Assembly: GCA_964017065.1 (NCBI GenBank)
Contig: OZ024791.1
Coordinates: forward strand, 1,920,430 to 1,984,429
Length of the DNA stretch: 64,000 bases
From: Haliclona indistincta
Lineage: Eukaryota > Porifera > Demospongiae > Haplosclerida > Chalinidae
Direction of reading: 5' to 3'
The translations under genes were made by a program, and so were the position numbers. Positions 1-11,155 of the stretch are shown here, piece by piece. The first letter of the stretch is position 1. Every line of letters starts with the position of its first letter. The notes under the pieces are model-generated. The model was not told where the DNA came from. It worked only from the letters and a program-made list of their open reading frames with translations, and ran no database searches.

Positions 1-165
1 TGCAGATAAGACTGTGTATGGACTCTCAACAGCATTGCTGGCTTAAAAAGTAGCCACTGGTGTAGGAATGCATGGTCTAGTATCCAGTCAATCGTGTTAC
101 CATTCCGTATTACCTCCTTGTTGGTTTACATTGTGGGCCAGTGACAGATTTCTTGATATATTGCC
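1..165 (-). repeat. Right arm of a foldback MITE, cut by the window start
   Basis: This stretch matches the right-hand arm of the foldback elements at 58650-59022 and 62507-62882. Shared blocks include the text around caatcgtgttaccatt and ttggtttacattgtg, ending near the agatttcttgat motif. Only the arm is present, because the left arm lies before the window. No coding potential is seen. Confidence 0.6.
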
Positions 166-924
166 AATCTACTATCCTTACATCATAACATCATTTATTT
201 AGTTTCTTGTATACCATACTTGTGGTTTAGATAAAGTCGCTGTCCATGGTTTATTCTGTATACACCACTGCACTGCTTGGATAATATATACCACCTGCAG
301 TCATATAAACTACCTGTGGTGGTATACATGTTCCTGCGCATTCTCGAAAAAAGCGCACACATTTTGAGGATTCCTAAAAACCGCTGCGCATTTTTGAGAG
401 TGCGCAAATTCTTAAAAAGCAAGGAATATATTATATTACCTGTGGTAAAAAGGTCAAATCAATAGCTAATGAATAATGAATAGTGGCAAAAGACCAAATG
501 AATAACTGATGATTAATGAATAGAATAAACATAAACATGTCTGAATGGTCAGAGAATGAATTTCTAGGCCTTGAAATTGAAATTAACTGTGCAACTTGTG
601 AGTTGACTAAATTGTTGTTCAGCAGTACTACTATCACTTTCCTGTTTCACAACCAGTTGAGAAGAGCTTTAATCGTGTGACAAATCTTTATCAATCACAT
701 CAGGTTGTTCTGAGTTGGTACTCTGTTTATATACTACATTAGATTACATAATATCTATTCAAGCCACCGATTCAAGCACTACATTTTTGGTTGGGCCCAA
801 ACCCAACTGACTTGATTGCCATTCGGTACCACTACCATCAGGCCTGCAATGAATACACCAAAGGTGTGGATGCCCGGTGGAATTTCAAGTAGCTCAGTGC
901 AGTTTAAACATTACAGTGAAGAAG
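166..924. other. Non-coding stretch without a recognised gene
   Basis: AT-rich sequence with only short ORFs that lack codon structure or recognisable motifs. It contains short internal repeats of a GCGCATTYTCGA-like motif around 337-415. Upstream exons of the dioxygenase gene at 1660-4125 could lie here, but I could not identify them. Confidence 0.4.
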
Positions 925-1510
925 GTGTAGCTATACTAGAATTCTGTAACTGAGCATGACAGTTGAACTAAGTATGACAGTCTTGAGTCTTGACCAAAAA
1001 TGTTGTGTCCTAGAGCTGCTGATAACTAGATATGCATGCCTTGACAACACAACTTGCTGCAGTTATTATCAGTATAAAGCAGCAAGACTCATTATTGCTG
1101 AGAGACTAGCTGTAGAATATGTACAGGAACTACGCTGCCCATGCATACCTAGCTATGCTTTGATAATGATGGTTGCAGCTATGCAATCGGAAGCCTAGCT
1201 GTGCTGACCACATAATCAGCTGGGTGTGAGTACAAACAAGCTGAGTACATGGCTACAGTTGTATAAGGTAGCCAATGTTGTCTTTGGATAGTGTTTGGAT
1301 TGTCAGGAACAGCCATTGAAGTAAGCACATCACACCATAACTCATGAACGAAGCTTCATAACCAACAATTCATTTTCGAGCAAATATTTAGTATTTATTG
1401 AGTGTCACATACAGACACATTCATACAAACATACATGCATTCATGCATACATACACAAACAGACTATTGTATGCCTCTAGTGGCTTTGCCCACTGAAACA
1501 TAACAAGGCC
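925..1510. repeat. Dispersed repeat, diverged copy 1
   Basis: Similar in order and content to 10425-10975. Both contain a block around tatgcaatcggaagcc or tatgcaatcagaagcc, a later acgaagcttcata or acgaagctttgta block, an ACAGACA-rich stretch and a terminal segment resembling tatgcctcgtggctccgccc. The copies are strongly diverged. No transposase is seen, so this is probably an old non-autonomous element. Confidence 0.5.
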
Positions 1511-1659
1511 CCACTGTTTATTCAGGAATATTGACTGTATGCAGGCCAAATGTGTTATACTTCAGTATTTATGGCTAGCTAAACCTCTGCACTACCAATA
1601 ACTAGCCTGGCAATTTCTAAATTCAGCTTACCAGACTAGTGTTTCCTTTCATTTTCTAG

Positions 1660-4125
1660 CACAAGATGGCATTGTACAACTGCAGCTTACTGAAAAATAT
1701 CTAAATCATGTGCTCCTCATAAATATTAATTTTCGCGCGGTGCAAACACCTCCACTGTTACACTGCTGTCTCCACCTCTGCATTGATCTATCAGTATAAT
1801 GCATATCGTATCGTAGATTTCTCAAGATTTTAGACAAGTTTGGATTATGTCTTCTCAAAGGCGCACCTTCCCATGAAGATGCTTGGAAGAAGGTAATCCA
1901 TTGCATAAACCTGTAGTGTGTAACATGATGGATGCTCTGTTACAGCTAGCAGAGAAGATTGGTCCTATACAAGGAAGCCTCAAGTATGGAGAGGTTAGTA
2001 TACATAAGTGTACATGTGCCTGCATGCATGTTTGTTCTATAGTATTTTGGTGTATGCATCCATGTAATTTCTTGTGATAATTATTATGCATTCACAGTAT
2101 TGTGATATCATTAAGTAATATTTAGACCACACTAGGCGGTGCATTACGCGATATAAAGCACGAGGGTGGGGTCAATAATGTTCGAGCCCGTTATTGACGA
2201 CGCCCGAGTGCTTTATATCGCGTAATGCACCGCCTAGTGTGGTCTAAACAGACCATACTGCGTGACTTTCGACCAATCTTTGTTTACCTAAAAGTGCACG
2301 TTAATAAAAGTGTCCTAAGTGTGCATTGAGCTATTTAATGCACACTTTTTGAGCAATCTGATTGGTCGAAAGTCCCGTGGTATGGTCTAATAATAATTAT
2401 TAAATTTTTGTTCTGCAAGCTTATTTTCCTGTTCACTGTGCAACAGGCATTCTCCATGAGTATCGGAGCAGACCCAAACCCAGTGTCCATTTCATTTACA
2501 GAGGCACCTCTATCTCTGCATAGTGATGAACCTTACCTTGAAAACACAGCTAAACTACTGGTGCTGCACTGCTTAAGGTGCATGTCTGGTGCACATAATC
2601 ACTATAATACTTCACGTAACTTATCAACATACCCAGATTATATAATTTCTCTGTGTGTGAGCGCAGAAGGGGTTATCATTTGGGTATATGTATGTGCTTA
2701 GCAGCACTAAAAATTTACGGTTGTGTTTTGAGTTTTTGATAAGATTATAGGTATATTTTGATACTGCCGATAATAATTTATGCTGTTGAGTTTTTTGTAA
2801 TGATTATTTTGGTGCCATTCATTTGATATTCTTAGATGTACATTTTCATCTATAGCACAATAGATGTAATGATAAGGTATGTAATAATGTATGCAGGAAG
2901 GATGAATGCGTAGTTGGAGGAGAGAGTGTCTTGTTAGACGCATATCCTATTGTGGAAGAGTTGAGAGAGAAGTACCCAAAGCAGCTCAAAGTTCTTTCAG
3001 AAACTCTTGTCAAATTCTCTCACAAAATCTCATACAATGACGAGTAATTCATCCTCTGTCCTATACAACCTTCTATTCATCTCTTCCTCTTTTTCTTGAC
3101 ATCCTCTCAAACTCATGCCAATGTATTATGTGTATACAGTGTGTGTAATATGTAGTACCTGTTTGTGTGATGAATGTATCATTGCTGTGCTATAGGGGCC
3201 ATACTGTAGAATGTGGTGTACTGAGTCCACACATTGAATTGGATGAAGATGGGAAGGTTCGACTGTCTTCATGTCCACAACCATGCATGCACTTCATTGA
3301 CTAAATTTCCATTCACTCAGTTTTTCAAGGTGAAGATCGGGCCTATGTATGAAAGCTCAAACAGATTAGCAGAGGTAGTACTGGAATGTATAAGATGCAT
3401 GGGAAATGATATTTAATGCTGTTAGTTTGTGCGCCACTTTATTTCTTGCCCTTCAAATAAATTTAGCTGTTAACGCCCCTGCCATTCATTGCATTTTTCT
3501 ATCTTGTATTCATGCAGAGTGAAATGGAAGACTATTACGAAGCCTACTCCTTATTTCTGAGCATGATATACAAGTCTAAACCAGTAAGTGCCCAATGTTC
3601 TGCCCATGTATACTGGTAAGCAGTGATCAGGAACAACACTATCATGCACTAAAAGTAACTTCCACTACTCAAAAACACCACCACTAAATTGTAACTATTT
3701 TTGACTAGTACTTTTAATGCGAGATACATGTACTGACGTAGTTTCAGTACTTGATCTATAGTTATAAACTGGGCAGAACTCTGCAATGACTGCATGCAGC
3801 AGAAAATAGACAGCAGCTTCATGCATGGTCATGGATGTGTATATGTAGCTAACTATTTCTCTTGTTACTACTCTTTTATCCACAGATCATACGTCTTCTT
3901 AAACCTGGAGACATGTATATAATTGACAATTACCGCATGCTTCATGGCAGGAATGTGATCAAACTAAATGGGGGTTTGAGGCACTTCGCTGTAAGAACAT
4001 AAACACATTCTGCATTCTCTTCATGTGCATATATAATTATGTAGGGAGGGTTCATTGGACCAGATACTTTTGCAGTAAGACTTGCTATGCTGAATGGAAT
4101 GTTTGAGAAGATGAATTCAAAATAA
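1660..4125 (+). CDS. TauD/gamma-butyrobetaine-hydroxylase-like Fe(II)/2-oxoglutarate dioxygenase, 5' end not resolved
   Basis: Multi-exon gene read by joining exons with GT-AG borders and consistent phase: 1817-1892, 1946-1993, 2447-2577, 2897-3043, 3196-3256, 3321-3374, 3518-3583, 3886-3990 and 4045-4125 (stop TAA). A further exon near 1660-1709 is likely, but its donor is uncertain. The joined protein has the non-haem iron site of the TauD family: an HxD motif (LHSDEP) in exon 2447-2577, the distal histidine in YRMLHGR in exon 3886-3990, and a 2-oxoglutarate-binding arginine in FAVRLAML in the last exon. The segment LAEKIGPIQGSLKYGE is typical of gamma-butyrobetaine and trimethyllysine hydroxylase relatives, which act in carnitine synthesis. 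The N-terminal zinc-binding part of those enzymes was not found. The substrate cannot be assigned; a generic TauD-like oxygenase is the safe call. Confidence 0.85.
2124..2390. mobile_element. Two abutting palindromic MITE segments in an intron
   Basis: A near-perfect inverted repeat starts with agaccacactaggcggtgc and returns near 2245, with arms of about 40 bp. A second palindrome follows, bounded by agaccatac and ggtatggtct, with inner arms of gactttcgaccaatc and gattggtcgaaagtc. The whole unit sits inside the intron between the exons at 1946-1993 and 2447-2577 of the dioxygenase gene and does not touch the splice sites. Confidence 0.75.
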
Positions 4126-4670
4126 GACTATAATTATTTTTTTAGTTGTGAGATAACATCTAGCTGTTTTATGTACGTATAGATATCCACATTTTTACCA
4201 CATTATGTCTCATAGCCAGTTGTGTATTTACACAATATTATTGACAGTAAAATGAATGCGTTCACATGCGGCACTGCTTCTCTCTGTGACACCCATAGAC
4301 AACTTTCTGACTCATTCACACCAAAAGTCAGATAATTATCTTTCAGCTGGGTATAGCAGGACCTAATAACCCCATGCTCACACCTTTAGAAAACATGGTT
4401 ATAGCACTACCGTTGTGCGGTGCACTTAGCTTAATGTACAAGCACAAGCATGCTTTTGTAGAAATACAAGTTCAAAAGCAAGCATGGTCTGCCTAATAGA
4501 ACTTTCCCTAGCGCCTGGACAACAACAGAAGGAAGGCTAGTTATCTCAATACAAGGATTCTCACTGACACAAAATCACAGACAGTAAAATTTTAATTTAT
4601 TAATTTAACAGCTATATAGTTCTCTTGAGCATTGCTCCTATTTCACCCATCTCTTACCCCCGTTTTCTTG
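4126..4670. other. Intergenic region, nothing recognised
   Basis: Lies between the dioxygenase stop and a convergent exon-like stretch on the - strand. No open frame with coding character, no inverted repeat of note and no tandem array were seen. Confidence 0.5.
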
Positions 4671-4853
4671 TCAGCCGTCCTTTCGGCCCTTGTGACGAGA
4701 TGATGCTAAGATCAAGAGGTCATCATGATCAGAATATATTATAAGCTCACAATCAATGCAAGGCAGTAGTGATGCCCATTGTGGAGACTTGATCTTGTTC
4801 TTGTCAGTTGACAGCTTTTTCTGGAATGTTGGTGAGCATGCTATGCACCCAGG
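4671..4853 (-). CDS. Exon-like segment, possible 3' terminal exon
   Basis: Read on the - strand this gives about 60 codons ending in TGA, with coding-like composition: a lysine-rich start, then WASLLPCIDCELIIYSDHDD and a basic tail. An AG lies directly before it on the - strand, so it could be a last exon. Its upstream partner is unclear. The NLR gene upstream ends in its own stop at 5044, and a possible donor just before that stop gives the wrong phase. It may be an alternative NLR 3' exon or a relic. Confidence 0.3.
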   Translation of the reverse strand, partial: PGCIACSPTFQKKLSTDKNKIKSPQWASLLPCIDCELIIYSDHDDLLILASSRHKGRKDG

Positions 4854-5043
4854 CTTTCAGTTATTGTAGATTAAAAATTTAAAATATTGTCATGTATTAT
4901 TATGACGCAGACCCCAATAATTGATAATTTGGTGATAACAAAACAAAGAGAATTTAAAGTATAAATTGAGTGAAATCATAATGATTCTTGTACAAAGCAG
5001 ATATTAATAAAATAAAAATGAATTGTGACATAAGAACATCAAT

Positions 5044-7280
5044 TTACTGGTGTCTGGTATAGGCTGCTTTTAAATTATTGGCTAATTGAGAGTAACCGCT
5101 TCTGTCCAGTGAATGCTCTTTTACTTTGCATGTACGACTTTCTTTCAATACGATCTCTATAGGAGGTAGACCTCTGACTTTTCTCTGTTCCTTGAAATTA
5201 CTAACTGCCAAATCCAACACAGAAAGTGCACCTGGTTCAAAGTACATTTCTCGATTGTTTGATATAAACAACAGCTTTTTGAATGTAGAATTAAACTTTA
5301 ATGAGTCAAGAATAAGAAGGATGCTTCTTTTGCTAGCATCTGAGTGTGAAAGATCAACTGTTTGAAGAAAGCATTGATTTGACATCAGCACCTGAGCAAT
5401 GCATTCTGCATCTTGGTATGTTATTTTTCTACCACGTAAGACTAAGTGAGATAGAGTGGTGTTGTGTTCTAGTTCATGGAAGATATGTGAAAATATTTGT
5501 TCATCGGCCATAGTGCACTTACTAGAAAGATTAAGACATGTAAGCGATTTGTTTACTTGAAGCATTTTAGTGAGAGATATAGCAGTGTCTGGATTTATAG
5601 CTGTTATGCCAGTTTTTCCTAAATTCATGCTATTCAAAGTAGTATTGTGTTGAAGTCCCTTGAAAATGCAGAGACCTCCTAAGTCCGAGAGGTTATTGGA
5701 TGAAAGATCAAGATGTGTAAGCGATTTGTTTACTTGGAGCATTTTAATAAGAGAATCAGCAGTGTCTGGATTTGTAGCTGTTATGTCAGTTTTTCTTAAA
5801 TTTATGCTTGCTAAAGTAGTATTGTGTTGAAGGCCTTCAAAAATGCAGAGGCCTCCTAAGTCTGAGAGGTTATTGGATGAAAGATCAAGATGTGTGAGCG
5901 ATTTGTTGACTTGGAGCATTTTAGTGAGAGACATAGTGACTAAATCAGTAGCTGTTAAACCAATTTTGCTTAGATTTAAGTTAGTCAGTGTAGTATTGTG
6001 CAGAAGACCTTCAAAGATAATATGGTGAGCTCGTGCATCTGAGAAAGTTGTATTCGATGAAAAATTAAGATGTGTAAGAGACTTGTTAATCTGAAGCATG
6101 TTAGCAAGTGGAAGTGCAGCTAGTGTTATATTAGATCTAACATTGCTTAATTCCAGATACACAAGATTAGTGTTATGTTGAAGACTTTTTAAAAGGCAAG
6201 AACTGAATGAATCAGGCAGTTCATTAGAAGTTTTGCATCTGCCTTGTATGCTAAACTTAGTAAGAGATGAGTTTACCTGCAGTGCTTCTGCAATGTGTAG
6301 CAGATTATCGTCGACAGAGATAGCACTCGAAGAATGTTCATAAACTAATATAAGCTCATTAATGGCTGTTGACTTTTTGAGGTGAGAAGCTATAAGCTTT
6401 GCTCCTTGCTCAGTAATGGATGGAGTATACAAATCCAAAACTAGTTTCTTTGGCAAAGCACCGGTTGTGGATACTCCTTCAACAGGATACTTTGAGAATT
6501 CACATAGCAGTAACTTGAATCGATGATTATCAATGTGAAAGTCACCCAAGACTTTACCTTTGTTATCACTATCAGATTGAGAACCCAAGCAAAGATATCT
6601 AACATGAATTAAGAAGTATACATCAGCAGTAGATGTAACCAATATTGAGGTTATGAAGTAGCCCATTGCCAAAGCATCCAATGGAGATAGGTTGTTCAAG
6701 TGAAAGTCGTTATGTTTCTGGGGTATAAATCTAGTGTCGATTAATTTGCATAAAGATGGCTGCTGTGCCTCAAAGAAACAGTGGAGTAGTGGTAGAATTT
6801 CTGTAAGTTTTGACTTGTTTTGTTGATAAGATGATATGAATTCTTGTATCTCAGGATTGTTCAGTTTTGTGAAGCCACAATAATAATGAAGTACAGCTTG
6901 AAAACGAGAACTTCCAAACAACTCCTTGAAGACTTTAACCTGTTCATTAGAAGCCATCTGTGAAATATGATAGGCAGCAAGAAGCTCTTGAACTGAAAGA
7001 TGAAGAAAGTTGTAGGAAAGAGATTTGCTGGTAAGAGTGAGTCCCTCAATAGCCTGGAGAACCCCTAATGATGGAAGAATAGTTGGTAAGCGGGACTTTC
7101 TTAAGTCAATTGAGTTGAAGACAATTTTGCTTTCCATCACACCATTGTACGCTAGTACACAAAGGTTGCTCAGATTAGATTTAAGGTCATCAGGAAGGTC
7201 ATCTAGTGAGGACAATTCAGGTAAAATTGTGCTAGGTTCTCGTGTTGCTTGTTCACGAACTATGCAGCAGAGTACAAGGG
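5044..7280 (-). CDS. NLR-type protein, C-terminal part with leucine-rich repeats (5' end in assembly gap)
   Basis: The frame is open from the assembly gap at 7281 down to a stop at 5044, so the 5' end is missing rather than starting at the internal codons near 7215. About the first 190 residues (REPSTILPELSSLDDLPDDL, then FLHLSVQELLAAYHIS) match the winged-helix/superhelical region that follows a NACHT domain in animal NLRs. The rest is a ribonuclease-inhibitor-type LRR array with repeats such as NKSLTHLDLSSNNLSDLGG. Two neighbouring LRR pairs are almost identical and lie 177 nt apart, showing recent internal duplication. NLRs are cytosolic sensors of microbial or danger signals. The nucleotide-binding core and any CARD or death domain would be in or beyond the gap. 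Confidence 0.85.
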
Positions 7281-7480
7281 NNNNNNNNNNNNNNNNNNNN
7301 NNNNNNNNNNNNNNNNNNNNNNNNNNNNNNNNNNNNNNNNNNNNNNNNNNNNNNNNNNNNNNNNNNNNNNNNNNNNNNNNNNNNNNNNNNNNNNNNNNNN
7401 NNNNNNNNNNNNNNNNNNNNNNNNNNNNNNNNNNNNNNNNNNNNNNNNNNNNNNNNNNNNNNNNNNNNNNNNNNNNNNNN
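7281..7480. other. Assembly gap, 200 N
   Basis: A run of exactly 200 undetermined bases. The NLR frame enters it from the left and a Gypsy gag-pol frame enters it from the right, both on the - strand. The real distance and contents are unknown, and any protein reading through the Ns is artificial. Confidence 0.98.
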
Positions 7481-8720
7481 CTTGGAAAACAGATTCGTAC
7501 CGCTCCATCAGTGCAGCACAGTGTGAATCCACTATGGCATCAGTCCGTGCTATCAACCCCAGTGCAATGATGGCAGGTAGACCAAGTAAGTCCTTTGACA
7601 GTCCCTCTACTACGAACAGCTGTTGCTTGGTCTTGTTCTCGCGGTAGCTCAGCTCCAAGGATACCTCTCCCAATACCTTCAGGGGATTACGCCCTGCTCC
7701 ATGCAGGATCTTCGTTGGCTTCTGAAGGTCCGGCTCTCCCAGCAAACGATGAGTCCGTTCCGAAATGGCGGTAACTTCGGCTCCCGTGTCGATCTTAAAT
7801 GTAAAATCAGTCTGGTTGATAGCAATTTTTGTCGTCCAGATATTTTCAGGACCTTCTGTGTTCACAGCATCCATGTCCAAATAGACTGCAGGTTCCGAAT
7901 CTTCAACCTGAACGTCGTCTGTTGATGATGCTCCCGATCCAGCGGGCTGGGCGGGGTTTCGGTTTAGAACAGGTACACGGCTAAGACACTTCGAGCTGAA
8001 ATGTCCCCTCTTTTGGCACCTGAAGCAAGTCGCGTCTCTTGCTGGACACTTGTCTAGGGGGTGGGGCTGACCTCCACACCGAGAGCAACGTCTGCCGCCG
8101 CGAGGATCCCTGAACTGCCTCTTCGGATTTTTCATTCGTAGGACGTCTAGTTTTATGGGGTCGTCTTTACTTTCTCCAGCTTGTCTCAATACACGTTGGC
8201 TTTCTTGTACCGACTCCTTGAGCCGTATCGCCTTCTTGGCCTTCTCTAAGTCCAATTTTGGGTCCAACTGCAATTTCTCCGATAACGCACTGTCCAAGAT
8301 TCCTACTACCAGTCGGTCACGTATCAGCTCCTCTCTCATGTCTCCATACTCGCACCACTCTGATAGAGTATACAGAGCAATAATGAATTGTTCAGCTGAC
8401 TCACCAGGTTGCTGTGTCCTAAGATTGAACCTGGCTCTCTCGTAGATGACATTACGCCTGGTTGCAAAGAATTCGTCGAACTTCTTGATAATTTTGTCAA
8501 CCGTGGCTTTGTCAGCATCCTTTGCTCCGGCAGACTTCAGCACGTCCTCGGCTTCTTCACCTAGGCAATAGAGTAGCGTACTAGTCTGTTGTGCTTCAGG
8601 CGCCGTAGCCAGACCAGAGGCACTGCGGAACTGCAAGAATCGCCGCTTCCAGCGCGGCCATCCCTCCGGCTTGTTGAATGCGAACGGTTCAGGAGGTTGT
8701 AGCTGTAGCGAAGTTGTCAT
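7481..8720 (-). CDS. Gypsy-type retrotransposon Gag and protease, 3' cut by gap
   Basis: The frame starts with ATG at 8720 just inside the primer-binding site and runs into the gap. In order it has a retrotransposon Gag region with the conserved text PGESAEQFIIALYTLSEWC, two CCHC zinc knuckles (CSRCGGQPHPLDKC and CFRCQKRGHFSSKC), then a retropepsin domain with catalytic DTGAEVTAIS, followed by the start of the reverse transcriptase linker (ALMERYESVFQ). This order is that of Metaviridae (Ty3/Gypsy) elements. No stop or frameshift interrupts the visible part, so the element may be young. Reverse transcriptase, RNase H and integrase would lie in the gap. Confidence 0.9.
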
Positions 8721-8726
8721 TGCGTA

Positions 8727-8744
8727 CCAACACCGCTGCCACCA
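8727..8744 (-). promoter_or_regulatory. Probable tRNA primer-binding site of the Gypsy element
   Basis: On the - strand the 18 bases after the LTR end read tggtggcagcggtgttgg. A PBS starting with TGG directly after the terminal CA of the LTR is expected, since it pairs with the CCA end of a tRNA. Which tRNA is used was not determined. Confidence 0.6.
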
Positions 8745-8932
8745 TGTCGGAGTGGATAAAACTCTGTCTCTTTTGCACAATACACACATATTTATACTAC
8801 TAGTGAGACAATGACAATACAACCGGATATGCATGCAAACAAGACAACTGTGCATGATACAATGAGACAGATAAGGGCCACGCAGAGCATGGCGACAAAC
8901 AAACACAGATAGTTCAGTCAGAGTATGCCACA
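8745..8932 (-). mobile_element. 5' LTR of the Gypsy element
   Basis: On the - strand this 188-bp segment begins TGTGGCATAC and ends CTCCGACA, giving the TG...CA ends of an LTR, and is followed by the primer-binding site. The second LTR is not in the window, so the boundaries rest on the termini and on the interruption of flanking Helitron-like sequence at 8933. Confidence 0.6.
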
Positions 8933-9231
8933 CTTGCCGTTCTTCGAAGACTCCAGACAAATATGTGTTCTCCGTGATCCATACGGCGCGGCGATAATCA
9001 AGCTAGTGCTTGGTCACGTGCGCTAGCTACTGCTTGGTCACATGCGTATTGCGCAATCACAATAATGGCGTCCATCACTTAGCTGACACTGGATCACGAT
9101 TGAGAACTTGCGGAATGTATATCGCCATTTCGCTAAAAACAAAGTCCAAAAGGCACCTGCCAGGAGAATTTCACGACTGTTCGTGAGTGCTTTGGTCTCG
9201 GCACAGCTCGCGTAAAGGCGCTAGGCGAGTT

Positions 9232-9264
<33 letters not shown>

Positions 9265-9516
9265 AGAAGAAGAAAATGAAGATGACGAAACTCGATTTTC
9301 ACCGTTTCCAGGTTCGTCACTTTAATAACAATTTCGAGCAATCTCCTTGCTATTGTAATATGGGGCAACACCAGATAGCAGATCTAAGTGTCTTTGGACG
9401 TACAAAATTCATCACCAGGTGAAATATCAGCGTTTGAACGCTAATACGTTGTATGTAGCCGCCATTTTGTTTTTCCGTTCAACCCTACATAGGGAGGCAC
9501 TACCGTGCCTCCCTAA
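8933..9516 (+). mobile_element. Helitron-like non-autonomous element, copy 1 (3' part)
   Basis: Shares long sequence blocks with 36832-37550 (same strand), 56423 onward and 61663-62882 (both reversed). The 3' end is a hairpin, agggaggcactaccgtgcct with its closing ccct, finishing in CTAA and followed by a host T, as at Helitron 3' ends. It carries a (GAAA)n microsatellite at about 9232-9275. The Gypsy LTR interrupts it at its left side. There is no Rep/helicase ORF. Confidence 0.5.
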
Positions 9517-9667
9517 TAACTATTTCAAATTAAAGAGCAGTTATTCAACTTCAATTTGATGTCCTTACTTTGCTGATAGAATAATACCAGATTTCTATTG
9601 AAAACTTATCCATGAACATGACTGGCAGCAAGAGTTCATAACTGAGATTATTGAACGCTCAATAGCA

Positions 9668-9740
9668 CAGTATTATGCCACGCGGTATAGTCGTGGCATA
9701 TGTAGGGTTGGGCGGAAAAGAAGATGGCAGCTACAATTGA
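9668..9740 (-). repeat. Diverged Helitron-like end with a different terminal hairpin
   Basis: The sequence after the hairpin (atgtagggttgggcggaaaa, then gatggcagctac) matches the subterminal part of the Helitron-like copies. The hairpin itself is a different sequence, atgccacgcggtatag with the closing arm cgtggcat. This could be a related subfamily that exchanged its terminal hairpin. Confidence 0.4.
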
Positions 9741-10424
9741 GCTAAATGCAATAATTCACGTATATCTTGGCTGTTGACGACATCAGCCGTATTTAAACTA
9801 TCTGGGGCTATCGTAAGAGGCAAGCGCTTACGATGAGTCTACTAATAAGGACTATTAGGGCAGTTGCTATGGGCATGACCAGATGGTGTCTAGGCCCGGA
9901 GGCGCTAAGTACGGCACGGTCATATCTTCGCCGTATGGGCATTTCAAGTGATACTAACCATTCGAAGCTTCTTAGACAGACCTTTAGCAACAACAAAAAC
10001 GGAGTTTAAGGTGGTACGTAAACCAGAGTAAAAGCGGTATGTGACTCATTTGTTCATATTCTTTCTTTCTTATTCTTCAGTGAGTCTAGCACAGTAGTGA
10101 GCGAACCAAACGCAACTAAACGTACACAAAACCATCGCTACCTATGACCATCAGTGCACCTGATATCTATTTAGGCCTAAAACACTGGGAGAAGCTAGTA
10201 TTTCCAGGAAAACAGTGATTTTTGGTCCATAACCGATTCCATTCCATGCATTCTGCTCGAACTCCGTTAGGTTACACCTACTCGCGCACGCCCGTCCGTG
10301 TACAAGCACACCTAAGTACATCCCCTATACATCAGTGGCTTGCTGTGACAACGTGCAACTGACAAATGTGGTATCCCCTCTTCCTATACCTTTTACAACT
10401 GTCAAAAATAGCACCTAAGGTGCA
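9741..10424. other. Non-coding, nothing recognised
   Basis: No coding-like frame, terminal repeat or tandem array was recognised. Short ORFs on both strands lack motifs. Confidence 0.4.
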
Positions 10425-10975
10425 GATGCCTCGGTGGAATGACACTATCCACCATTCCACAAAGACAGCAACTGCAGATGCATGCATACAGGATTTCTGT
10501 ACAGCAATCAACAAAGCAGTGCTTTAGTTATGCAATCAGAAGCCAATCAGTGCTAACCACAATTGAACTGGGCGTGTCTACAGTGTTTAGCACAGCACAC
10601 GCATACCACGAGCGAGATAGCTTCCATAGCTTGCTTACACGATTTCTCTGGACCTGCGCTGCTATCCTGTAGTAAATTTCTAACCTATCAGCTTCTAGGC
10701 AGTCAACTGTGAACAACTTTGCCTTTGTAGAAGTCCAGATCGCCAGCAACGGTAAACAAAGTAGGCAAATCACGCCATAACTCGAGAACGAAGCTTTGTA
10801 TCGAACTTTTGCTAATTCACATCCGAGATAATATCGAGTTATACCTCTATTGCAAGTTTCAGAGCTCACCGTTCAGTGTGCGCTGCAAAAATAGTGTAAC
10901 AGACAGACTGACAGACAGAACGACAGACAACGCGATTACAGTATGCCTCGTGGCTCCGCCCACCGAGGCATAATT
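10425..10975. repeat. Dispersed repeat, copy 2
   Basis: Counterpart of the repeat at 925-1510. It ends in tatgcctcgtggctccgccc followed by accgaggcata, and begins with a related tgcctcggtggaatg block, so the ends may form a diverged terminal inverted repeat. No ORF of note. Confidence 0.5.
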
Positions 10976-11155
10976 ACTTAATCGGACTGTGTCCTCCGAA
11001 ACACAGATACCACTAGTTATTTACAACTGTCAACTACTTCATCGGACTGTGTCCTCCTAAACACAGATACCTCAGTCTAGTTATTTACAACCGTGAATTA
11101 CTTCATCGGACTGCGTCCTCCAAAACACAGATAGTCCTCTAAAACACAGACAAAC
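10976..11155. repeat. Tandem repeat, about 62-66 bp unit, three copies
   Basis: Three imperfect units share cttcatcggactgtgtcctc followed by aaaacacagata and a ctagttatttacaac spacer. The last unit has an additional partial copy of the cacag core. Confidence 0.75.

Noticed and set aside
956..1198. 80-codon frame
   Set aside because: It overlaps a dispersed repeat with a related copy at 10425, and the frame is not kept there.
7025..7647. Open frames running through the N stretch on the + strand, and the continuation of Gag-Pol through it
   Set aside because: Undetermined bases contain no stop codons, so these frames are artificial.
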